Source of the DNA: Crocinitomicaceae bacterium
GTDB taxonomy: Bacteria > Bacteroidota > Bacteroidia > Flavobacteriales_D > Crocinitomicaceae
Assembly (NCBI GenBank): GCA_002709305.1
Contig: PAQM01000025.1
Location: forward strand, 1-64,000
Length of the DNA: 64,000 nt
Reading direction: 5' to 3'
Shown: positions 28,636-37,239 of the stretch, piece after piece
Layout: the number at the start of each line of letters is the position of its first letter
Numbering within the stretch: position 1 is the stretch's first letter
Notes under the pieces: model-generated
Database searches by the model: none
Seen by the model: only the letters and a program-made list of their open reading frames with translations
What the model was told of the DNA's origin: nothing
Translations under genes and position numbers: made by a program

Positions 28636-30060
28636 TTAAAGTATTTTTTCTTCTTTTCTATAACCAAATAACTCATAGTACTTAATCGCTTTTACAACCT
28701 GTTCAGGAACATCTTCTTCCCAACTAGAAGCGCTGGCTTTAATTTTTGAGAGAACGTCATCAGACATAATACCAAGCAACTTGGAGTCAAAATTATCAAA
28801 CTTAGCTAACTTTCGATTATCCTTCATATATTCAAGTAAACCATTTAAATTTTTAGGTACAATAAAATTATCTAAAGAATAAAGCTCACCATTCTCAACA
28901 TTATTTGCAGGATATACATACATAATAACGTTATTTCCAAAACCTCGTCCAAAAGCTTCTAATAAACCACCAGATAAATTATCATAATAACTCTCATCAA
29001 ATATTGTTTGAAGATTATAGATACCAGCAATAACACCCATCCTAGCACCTTTAGCTATAGTAGATAAATAATCAACCATTTTATAATGTTTTAAGTAATT
29101 ACTTATCATAACAGTATATCCCAATGTCCCAAGCAATTCTGCTCGATCTACAAAGTCCTTGTCTAAAATTTTACCATCTGCTGTAAGGTCTTTTAATGTT
29201 AATTCAAAAACAACCGCAACATTTTCTTTTTCTATTCCTTCTTCATTTAAAAATTGTTCGGTCCCCCTCTCAATCATATCAATATGAACCTTTGTTACAG
29301 GTCGGAATCTTCCACGCATTAATAAAATGTTTTTCTTATACAAGGCAGAAGATGGTTGAATAACATTTCCAGTCAAATCAAACATTGTTGCATCAGTAAT
29401 TCCTCGCTTAACCAGATTTAGAGCAATAATCCTATTATCTACATCCTCAAAATCAGGTCCAGAGAAACTAAGCATATCAATTTCAATTTTTTCTCTAGGA
29501 AGTCGTTGAACTAAATTTGATAAAAACTCATCTAAATCATTATGATGGAAATAAGCGGAATAGATTAAATTAACACCTAATATTCCTAATGACTCTTGTT
29601 GAGCTTTATGACTGTTATCATGCATTTTAACATGAAGTATTATATCATTTATAGGTCCACCTAATGTTAATTGAAAGCGCATTCCTATCCATCCATGTCC
29701 TTGATTCGTTTTATGATAATTTAGTGATTCAACAGTATTACAAAATGCAAAAAATCTTTTTTCCTTATTCTGATCAGAAAGACGTTCATTTAAAAGTTTG
29801 TACTCTTTTTCAAGCATAGTTTTTAAACGCTCTTCAGAAACATATCTAGAAGCCTCACCATACATAGAATCAGAAATTTTCATATCATATGCCGACTGAG
29901 TATGTGCAATAGTTCCAGAGCTACCTCCTGCCTTAAAAAAATTTGCAGCTACCTCCTGCCCAGCACCAATTTCTGCAAAACAACCATAAATATCTGGGTT
30001 TAAATTAATTTTAAGTGCCTTATCTTCTGTTGTCAATCTTCTTTCTTCTATCATAATCAA
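28636..30060 (-). CDS. Conserved protein of unknown function (FAEIGAGQEVAANFF family)
   Basis: 474 aa; GCFAEIGAGQEVAANFFKAGGSSGTIAHTQSAYDMKISD; family recognised from memory without an established function. Confidence 0.6.
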   Translation of the reverse strand: MIMIEERRLTTEDKALKINLNPDIYGCFAEIGAGQEVAANFFKAGGSSGTIAHTQSAYDMKISDSMYGEASRYVSEERLKTMLEKEYKLLNERLSDQNKEKRFFAFCNTVESLNYHKTNQGHGWIGMRFQLTLGGPINDIILHVKMHDNSHKAQQESLGILGVNLIYSAYFHHNDLDEFLSNLVQRLPREKIEIDMLSFSGPDFEDVDNRIIALNLVKRGITDATMFDLTGNVIQPSSALYKKNILLMRGRFRPVTKVHIDMIERGTEQFLNEEGIEKENVAVVFELTLKDLTADGKILDKDFVDRAELLGTLGYTVMISNYLKHYKMVDYLSTIAKGARMGVIAGIYNLQTIFDESYYDNLSGGLLEAFGRGFGNNVIMYVYPANNVENGELYSLDNFIVPKNLNGLLEYMKDNRKLAKFDNFDSKLLGIMSDDVLSKIKASASSWEEDVPEQVVKAIKYYELFGYRKEEKIL

Positions 30061-30094
30061 TATATATAATTACAAAAAAAAACAAAAATATGTA

Positions 30095-31168
30095 TTATGG
30101 TTCCTGAAAATCAGGATTATTAATAAATGTATAATCTGTTAATGTTAGTAAAAATTTTTTAATTAAATCTTTCTCAAATGCATCTAACTGAACTCCTCCT
30201 TGACTAGCAAATTCAATTAAAGGGTCAATTGTTGGGCTAATTTGAATACCAGAAGAATAATGCTCTATTACTTCGTCTAATGATGAAAATCTTCCATCAT
30301 GCATATAAGGGGCAGTGAATTCAATATTTCTTAATGTTGGAACCTTAAACTTTCCATTGTCATTTGGATCTCCTGTTATTAACCCACGACCATTATCTGC
30401 AAAATTAAGATCTAAACCATTATTACTAAATTTCTGAACCTGCATTAACGGCCCATTATGACAGTGAAAACAATCTGCGCCATTTAAACTCTTAAATAAA
30501 TCATAACCTGCTATTTCATCTGGAGTAACTGTTAAGTATATATTTTGCTCTAATGAATTTAGAGGTAAATTATTCTCAACCTTATATATGACATCATATT
30601 TAGAAGATCCCGAAATCATTGTTCTTATGAATTGAGCAATTGCTTTCGCTGCATGTGTAGAATCAATATCAGTAGTTTGAAATGCTTCAAAGAACATATT
30701 TTTATAGGACAAATCAGATTTTAGAGTCAAAATAACATCAGTCCAATTATCATGCATTTCTATTGGATCTTCAACAGGTATTAATATTTGTTCTTCTAGA
30801 GTTTTAACTCTTCCATCCCAAAAGAAAAAATTATTCCAACCAACATTAATTAATGCCATTGAATTTCGATTGCCTATAGTTCCATTAACGCCAAAAGAGT
30901 ATTGATTTGAGTCTGAAAAAGAGGCGGATGGAGCATGGCATGTTGCACAAGAGATAGAATTATCTCCGCTTAACTGTTTCTCATAAAATAATTTCCTCCC
31001 TAATTTTACGCCCTCAACAGTCATAGGATTATCTTCTGGAATTTCCATTTCTGGAAAATGACTAGGTATTTGAAGAATATAGGGAGTAGGAGTATGATTT
31101 ACTTTATCCTTTTTACAGGATAAAAAAAACATAATGAAAAGAAATAAAAGCAACAAATACTTCATCAA
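30095..31168 (-). CDS. Di-heme cytochrome c peroxidase/MauG family lipoprotein, MbnH-like
   Basis: Lipobox FFLSCKK; two CxxCH motifs (CATCH, CFHCH); FKVPTLRNIEFTAPYMHDGRFSSLDEVIEHY. Confidence 0.9.
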   Translation of the reverse strand: MMKYLLLLFLFIMFFLSCKKDKVNHTPTPYILQIPSHFPEMEIPEDNPMTVEGVKLGRKLFYEKQLSGDNSISCATCHAPSASFSDSNQYSFGVNGTIGNRNSMALINVGWNNFFFWDGRVKTLEEQILIPVEDPIEMHDNWTDVILTLKSDLSYKNMFFEAFQTTDIDSTHAAKAIAQFIRTMISGSSKYDVIYKVENNLPLNSLEQNIYLTVTPDEIAGYDLFKSLNGADCFHCHNGPLMQVQKFSNNGLDLNFADNGRGLITGDPNDNGKFKVPTLRNIEFTAPYMHDGRFSSLDEVIEHYSSGIQISPTIDPLIEFASQGGVQLDAFEKDLIKKFLLTLTDYTFINNPDFQEP

Positions 31169-31917
31169 AAAAGTGTTAATGATTCTTTAAAATTTGTCAT
31201 AATTTTATCGCTTAAAACCTCTTGACCTGTTGATGTATGAGAAGTATGCTCTATTTTTAGGTCGATTGAGGAAGATCCAGTATCTAAAAAATGAAGTAAA
31301 TCAAGTTTTAATGAAAATACATGTTCATCACCAATATTCACCCAATTAATATTATCAAATGATAAACTCTTTAAATTTTCATCTTTACCTACATGAAAAA
31401 TAACGTTATGATCAAATAAAGAGATTCCATCTTGGATCGTATCTACCTTTGCTTCTATTTTCACAAAAATATAACCCGGATTCCAATCCCAATGCATATC
31501 ATTTGAATTAGAAATATAAAGCCAACTCATTGGATTAAATCCCACAGGATCATTATGATTCAGTGTAGGACCAACTCCTAGATTAGCTTGAATATCCTCA
31601 TAATAATCTTTATCTCCAGGACTTTGCATTAAAGTGTCTCCACGTAAACGATAATCAAATAAAGCAACATCCTTTAATAAATTCAACCCATTTCTTATAT
31701 CTTCCATATAAAACTTAATTTCTTTAAACTTCACATCATAACCTTCAGGTGTTTGATAAATAGAATCTAAAAAAAGAGTCTCACTTCCAAATGTTGGTTG
31801 AACAGTAATTCTTAATAAATCAGAAGAAGGAGTATGCACTTCTGGTTCTTCAGGTTTACAAGCAATTAATAACAAAGAACTAAAAGATAAAAGAAATAAT
31901 TTTAAGAAAACATTCAT
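31165..31917 (-). CDS. MbnP-like lipoprotein
   Basis: Lipobox LLIACKPEE; VKFKEIKFYMEDI; NDMHWDWNPGYIFVKIEA motif; ATGA overlap with the downstream di-heme peroxidase gene. Confidence 0.75.
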   Translation of the reverse strand: MNVFLKLFLLSFSSLLLIACKPEEPEVHTPSSDLLRITVQPTFGSETLFLDSIYQTPEGYDVKFKEIKFYMEDIRNGLNLLKDVALFDYRLRGDTLMQSPGDKDYYEDIQANLGVGPTLNHNDPVGFNPMSWLYISNSNDMHWDWNPGYIFVKIEAKVDTIQDGISLFDHNVIFHVGKDENLKSLSFDNINWVNIGDEHVFSLKLDLLHFLDTGSSSIDLKIEHTSHTSTGQEVLSDKIMTNFKESLTLF

Positions 31918-32026
31918 ACCCAAATTTACAAAATTATATACCAATAATTATTATAACTTTAGAACAAATAAGTAACTCCAAAATTTCACAAAAAAGATAG
32001 ATTTATCTTGATAATAACTTTTTACT

Positions 32027-35000
32027 TTGATTGAAGCAATAGATAAACCGTTAAAAATTGTTAATGCATCTGCAGGAAGCGGAAAAACATATCAATTGGT
32101 AACAGAATATCTTCTATTATTATTAAAAGAAAAAAATAATCTTAAAGGGTTTGCTAACATTATAGCTATGACTTTCACTAATAAAGCAGCGCTAGAAATG
32201 AAAGAAAGAATAGTCAAAACTCTGGATCAACTTTCATATCCTGAAAACTTAAATACGGAAGAAAAAGAAGAAATATTACAACGGACCAAAAAAATCGGTG
32301 AAATATTGAAAATTGATGAAAAGGAAGTTCAATTTAGAAGCAAAAGTATACTTACAAATATACTTCATCAATATGAAGATTTCCATGTAATGACTATTGA
32401 TAAATTCAACTTAAAGCTTATTAAATCATTCAGCAAAGACTTAAACTTACCAAATGATTTTGAAGTTATAATTGATGAAAATGAAATAATAGAAAAAGTT
32501 GTAGACAATATTATTGGAAAATTAGGCGAAGAAGAATCGAAAAAATTGAATGATATCATATTCTATTACGCAAAATCAAATATTAATGATGGAAATAAAT
32601 GGAATTTCAGACAAGAGCTCATTAAATTTTGTAATGTTCTAAAAGATGAAAAAAATATTCCAATAGTCAATGGATTAATGAACACAAAATTCTCAACTGA
32701 AGAATATGACAAATTAATAAAAGAAAAAGAAAAATTTGATAATGAGTTCTTAATCCATACTAACAAAATAAAAAAAGAACTTTATCAAGTAGATAAAAAT
32801 CTTCTTCCTAATAAAAGTAGGACCTATAAAGAAATCTTAAAAATTACAGAATACAATTCATTTTATTGTGATAACAAACCATTATTCACTGAATCTTTCA
32901 TTAAAAATTTAACTGTTGAATTAAAGCCAAAGCAAGTATACCCACAAGCAATAAAAAATAAAATATATCAATTAATAAACTTTTGGGAGAGAAATTTAGA
33001 ATACTATTCACTATTAAAGTTATTCTTGGACAACTTTTTTAACTTAGCTTTACTCCAATTTATTTCAAAGTCACTTCAAAAAATCCATCAAGATGAAAAA
33101 TTAATTAGAATATCAGAGTTCAACTCATTGATTTCAGATTTGATAAAAAATGAAAGCACCCCTTTTATATACGAACGTTTAGGAAATAAATTCAATCATT
33201 TTCTATTAGACGAATTTCAAGATACATCTAGACTTCAATGGTTAAACTTAATCCCTTTAATAAAAGAATCTATATCTAAAAACAATAAAAATTTAATTGT
33301 AGGTGATCCAAAACAATCTATATATAGATTCAAGAATGGCATTGCTGAACAATTTATCACTTTACCAGAAATATATAATCCAGAAGGAGACCCTAAAATT
33401 AATGTTGAATCAAAATATTTCAGTAAGAATGGTATAAAATCTGATTTAAAAAATAATTGGAGGTCTAGTTCAAAGATTGTTCATTTTAACAATGAGTTTT
33501 TTAACATTTTAAAAATACGTATACCTTGTTCTAATGAAGAACATTATAATTCAATTAACCAAAAACCTATGTCAAAAGTTAATGGTAAAGTTGAAATTAT
33601 TTCTAAAAATGAAAAAAAATCAACTATTGAATTACTCCCACAAATTCTTAATTGGATAGAGGAATGTAAAAATAATGGCTTTAAACTTAAAGAAATATGT
33701 ATTCTAGGTGATAAACATAAAGACCTTAATATATGGGCATTGGGACTAAATGAAGCTGGGTATAAAGTTTTATCAAAAGATTCTTTACTAATTACTAGTT
33801 CTTTAAGAGTTAAATTAACAATTGCATTTTTATATCTAAGGTTAAATCCTTTAGGACAAAATGAAATTAAAAGATTTGCTGAACTATTTTTTAGAACAAA
33901 TTCTATGTCATATAATGATTACAAAAATTATATGATTGAAGATTTAAAAAATGGTAAACATCATCGAAGATTTGATAATGTTAATTTTTTAAAAACTCAT
34001 TTTGGAGGAGTTAAGAAAATCTTTTTTAAATATGAAAATCTATATGATCTCATACAACAGTTTTACGCTATTATAGGATATAACGAATTAAAAGATCCAT
34101 ATTTACATCACCTATCAGATTTAATATTTGAGTATGACATCTCTAGAGATCCTAATTTAAATTTATTTCTAAAAGATTATGAAAGAAGAAAAAATAAAAT
34201 ATCAGTCCAAATCCCTGAAAGCGATGATGCTATTGAATTAATGACTATCCATAAATCAAAAGGCTTAGAATTCCCGGTAGTAATAATCCCAAAAATGTCA
34301 TTTAGCAGTCAACTGAAAAAAAATTTTTTAGTCAATATTGATAACTTCATTGTTTACAAAACCCCATCTAAAGAAAGTAATATTAAAAAGTTAAAAGAAT
34401 TACACAAACAAGAATCCAATCAAATAATTTCCGATAATTTCAATAAATGCTATGTCGCTATGACAAGACCAATTGAAAGATTATATATTTCAAATTTTTT
34501 CGATAATAATTCGTTTGGAAGATTATTTCATGAATCGCTCAAACAAATTAAAGACATAAAAACTAAAGATGATATTCTTTCAATATCAGACTCAGATGGA
34601 CCAAGATCTAAAAGAAAAAAAGAACAAGAAAAAGAACAATTATTTAATCCAAAAAAAGTATCTGATTTATTATGGTTCCCTAATATTGCTCTACAAGACA
34701 ATAAACAATCATTAGAAACGGATTACCTAAATGATGAAAAACAATTTGGAGAGCAATTCCACTACCTAGCTAGTATAATTAAAAATAAAAATGATATTGA
34801 TGACAAAATCAAATCTTGTATTAAAGAAGGGAAGGTTTCTCAACATAATTTAACTCAATTAAAAAAACAAATAATGTTGTTGTTTAATAATCAAGATTAT
34901 ATAAGCTTATTAGAAGGGAATATTAAAATACTAAATGAACAGGATATTATAATAAATGAAACAACAATTTTAAGACCTGATAAAATAATTTTCAAAAAAA

Positions 35001-35155
35001 ATGAGACTATTATTATTGACTTCAAAACAGGACAACCAAAAGATACTGATAAAAAACAGATAAAAGAATATCAAATAATTTTAGAAAAAATGAAGTACCC
35101 TAATGTTAAAGTTTATTTATTCTATACAGCCATAAATGAAATAAAGATTGTATAA
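32027..35155 (+). CDS. UvrD-type helicase with C-terminal PD-(D/E)XK nuclease (AddA/RecB-like)
   Basis: NASAGSGKTYQL, FTNKAALEMKERI, LLDEFQDTS, GDPKQSIYRF, MTIHKSKGLEFPVV, AMTRPIERLYIS; IIIDFKTG nuclease motif. TTG start. Confidence 0.88.
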   Translation: MIEAIDKPLKIVNASAGSGKTYQLVTEYLLLLLKEKNNLKGFANIIAMTFTNKAALEMKERIVKTLDQLSYPENLNTEEKEEILQRTKKIGEILKIDEKEVQFRSKSILTNILHQYEDFHVMTIDKFNLKLIKSFSKDLNLPNDFEVIIDENEIIEKVVDNIIGKLGEEESKKLNDIIFYYAKSNINDGNKWNFRQELIKFCNVLKDEKNIPIVNGLMNTKFSTEEYDKLIKEKEKFDNEFLIHTNKIKKELYQVDKNLLPNKSRTYKEILKITEYNSFYCDNKPLFTESFIKNLTVELKPKQVYPQAIKNKIYQLINFWERNLEYYSLLKLFLDNFFNLALLQFISKSLQKIHQDEKLIRISEFNSLISDLIKNESTPFIYERLGNKFNHFLLDEFQDTSRLQWLNLIPLIKESISKNNKNLIVGDPKQSIYRFKNGIAEQFITLPEIYNPEGDPKINVESKYFSKNGIKSDLKNNWRSSSKIVHFNNEFFNILKIRIPCSNEEHYNSINQKPMSKVNGKVEIISKNEKKSTIELLPQILNWIEECKNNGFKLKEICILGDKHKDLNIWALGLNEAGYKVLSKDSLLITSSLRVKLTIAFLYLRLNPLGQNEIKRFAELFFRTNSMSYNDYKNYMIEDLKNGKHHRRFDNVNFLKTHFGGVKKIFFKYENLYDLIQQFYAIIGYNELKDPYLHHLSDLIFEYDISRDPNLNLFLKDYERRKNKISVQIPESDDAIELMTIHKSKGLEFPVVIIPKMSFSSQLKKNFLVNIDNFIVYKTPSKESNIKKLKELHKQESNQIISDNFNKCYVAMTRPIERLYISNFFDNNSFGRLFHESLKQIKDIKTKDDILSISDSDGPRSKRKKEQEKEQLFNPKKVSDLLWFPNIALQDNKQSLETDYLNDEKQFGEQFHYLASIIKNKNDIDDKIKSCIKEGKVSQHNLTQLKKQIMLLFNNQDYISLLEGNIKILNEQDIIINETTILRPDKIIFKKNETIIIDFKTGQPKDTDKKQIKEYQIILEKMKYPNVKVYLFYTAINEIKIV

Positions 35156-35161
35156 AAAAAT

Positions 35162-37153
35162 TTAAAATAGTTCATTAATTATTGTATCATCAACAATTTG
35201 AGGAACTGTAACTTTTAATTTTTTTTCAACTTTCATGGCACGTTGAATAGCAAAAATAGCACCTTTATTCCGGGCCCAACTTCTCCTCGCTATACCATTA
35301 TTCACATCCCAATGTAACATGGATTTCAATCTTCTCTCAGCGTCCGAAGATCCGTCTATTAACATACCAAAACCACCATTAATTACTTCTCCCCATCCAA
35401 CACCACCTCCATTATGAATAGAAACCCAGGTTGCTCCTCTAAATGAATCTCCTATTACATTTTGAATTGCCATATCAGCAGTAAATTTAGAACCATCATA
35501 AATATTCGATGTTTCTCTATATGGAGAATCAGTACCAGAAACATCGTGATGATCTCTACCTAAAATTACAGGTCCAATTTTCCCTAAAGCAATCGCATCA
35601 TTAAATGCTTTTGCTATCTTCATTCTACCTTCAGCATCTGCATATAATATTCTTGCCTGAGAACCAACAACTAATTTATTCTCTTTAGCACCTTTAATCC
35701 ATTGAATATTATCCGCCATTTGTTGCTGTATTTCAATGGGACTATTTTTCTTTATTTCCTCTAAAACTTCACAAGCAATATTATCTGTAATCTCTAAGTC
35801 TTCTGGTTTACCAGAAGAGCATACCCACCTAAATGGTCCAAAACCATAGTCAAAACACATTGGGCCCATTATATCTTGAACATAAGAAGGATATTTAAAA
35901 TCAATTCCATTCACATCCATTACATCCGCTCCTGCTCTTGAAGCTTCTAACAAAAAAGCATTACCATAATCAAAAAAATAAGTACCATTATCCGTATGCT
36001 TATTTATTGCTTTAGCATGTCTTTTTAATGATTCTTTTACTCTTTTTTTAAAATTATTAGGGTTCTTAGCCATCATAATATTAGACTCTTTAAAAGTCAT
36101 ACCAATAGGATAGTATCCACCAGACCATGGATTATGCAAAGAAGTTTGATCAGAACCAATGTCAATAGTAATATCTAAATCATAAAATTTTTCCCATATT
36201 TCAACAATATTACCCAAATATGCTATTGATACTATTTCCTTACTCTTTTTTGCCTTTTTTACTCTTACTACTAATTCATCTATATCATCTATAATCTCAT
36301 TTACCCAACCTTGTTCATGTCTAATTTTAGTGATTTTAGGATTAACCTCTGCACAAACTGTTATACAACCAGCTATTGAACCAGCTTTTGGTTGTGCACC
36401 ACTCATTCCTCCTAAACCAGAAGTAACAAATAAACTTCCAATAGGTGATTTATTTATTTTTCTGAATGCATTTAATACTGTAATTGTTGTGCCATGAACA
36501 ATTCCTTGTGGTCCAATATACATATAAGAACCTGCTGTCATTTGACCAAATTGAGTTACACCTAAAGCATTATACTTTTCCAAATGATCAGATTTTGAAT
36601 AATTTGGAATCATCATTCCATTTGTAACAACTACTCTAGGAGCATCTTTATGGGATGGAAATAGACCCATAGGATGACCTGAATAAATAACTAGCGTCTG
36701 ATCTTGTGTCATTTCAGCTAAATATTTCATAGTTATTCGATATTGAATCCAATTTTGGAAAATAGCGCCATTTCCTCCATAAGTAATCAATTCATATGGA
36801 TGCTGCGCTACAGCATGATCCAAATTATTTTGAATCATTAACATAATAGCTCTAGCTTGCTTACAATTACCTGGATATTCATTTATTGAACGTGCATACA
36901 TTTTATAATTAGGCCGATATCTATGCATATAAATTCTACCATATTGATTTAACTCATCAAGAAACTCTTTAGCTAAGAATTTATGCTGAGATTTCGGGAA
37001 ATAACGCAATGCATTTCTTAAGGCTAATTTACGCTCAGATTCTGATAAAATTTCTTTTCTATTAGGAGCGCGATTAATCTTTACATCATCGATTAATCTA
37101 TTTGGAATTTCAGAGGGAATTCCTTCTAATATACAATCCTGAAATGAATCCAT
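35162..37153 (-). CDS. hutU: Urocanate hydratase (long form)
   Basis: MIPNYSKSDHLEKYNALGVTQFGQMTAGSYMYIGPQGIVHGTT; SGLGGMSGAQPKA; SIHNGGGVGWGEVINGGFGM. Confidence 0.93.
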   Translation of the reverse strand: MDSFQDCILEGIPSEIPNRLIDDVKINRAPNRKEILSESERKLALRNALRYFPKSQHKFLAKEFLDELNQYGRIYMHRYRPNYKMYARSINEYPGNCKQARAIMLMIQNNLDHAVAQHPYELITYGGNGAIFQNWIQYRITMKYLAEMTQDQTLVIYSGHPMGLFPSHKDAPRVVVTNGMMIPNYSKSDHLEKYNALGVTQFGQMTAGSYMYIGPQGIVHGTTITVLNAFRKINKSPIGSLFVTSGLGGMSGAQPKAGSIAGCITVCAEVNPKITKIRHEQGWVNEIIDDIDELVVRVKKAKKSKEIVSIAYLGNIVEIWEKFYDLDITIDIGSDQTSLHNPWSGGYYPIGMTFKESNIMMAKNPNNFKKRVKESLKRHAKAINKHTDNGTYFFDYGNAFLLEASRAGADVMDVNGIDFKYPSYVQDIMGPMCFDYGFGPFRWVCSSGKPEDLEITDNIACEVLEEIKKNSPIEIQQQMADNIQWIKGAKENKLVVGSQARILYADAEGRMKIAKAFNDAIALGKIGPVILGRDHHDVSGTDSPYRETSNIYDGSKFTADMAIQNVIGDSFRGATWVSIHNGGGVGWGEVINGGFGMLIDGSSDAERRLKSMLHWDVNNGIARRSWARNKGAIFAIQRAMKVEKKLKVTVPQIVDDTIINELF

Positions 37154-37190
37154 AATATACAGATAATATTTTTCAGTAAAGTTAAAAAAT

Positions 37191-37220
37191 AAAGCGCGTC
37201 AATATCAATTGGCGCGCTTT
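37191..37220 (-). terminator. GC-rich intrinsic terminator downstream of the CHU_C protein gene
   Basis: AAAGCGCGtCAA-TATCAA-TTGGCGCGCTTT; T-rich tract follows on the minus strand. Confidence 0.85.
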
Positions 37221-37239
37221 ATAATCTTAAAAGTTTTTG

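Noticed and set aside
31921-31928. TAAATTTG (minus strand), apparent -7 box for the MbnP-like gene
   Set aside because: Only 3 nt before the ATG, so the TSS would fall inside the ORF, and no correctly spaced -33 TTG.
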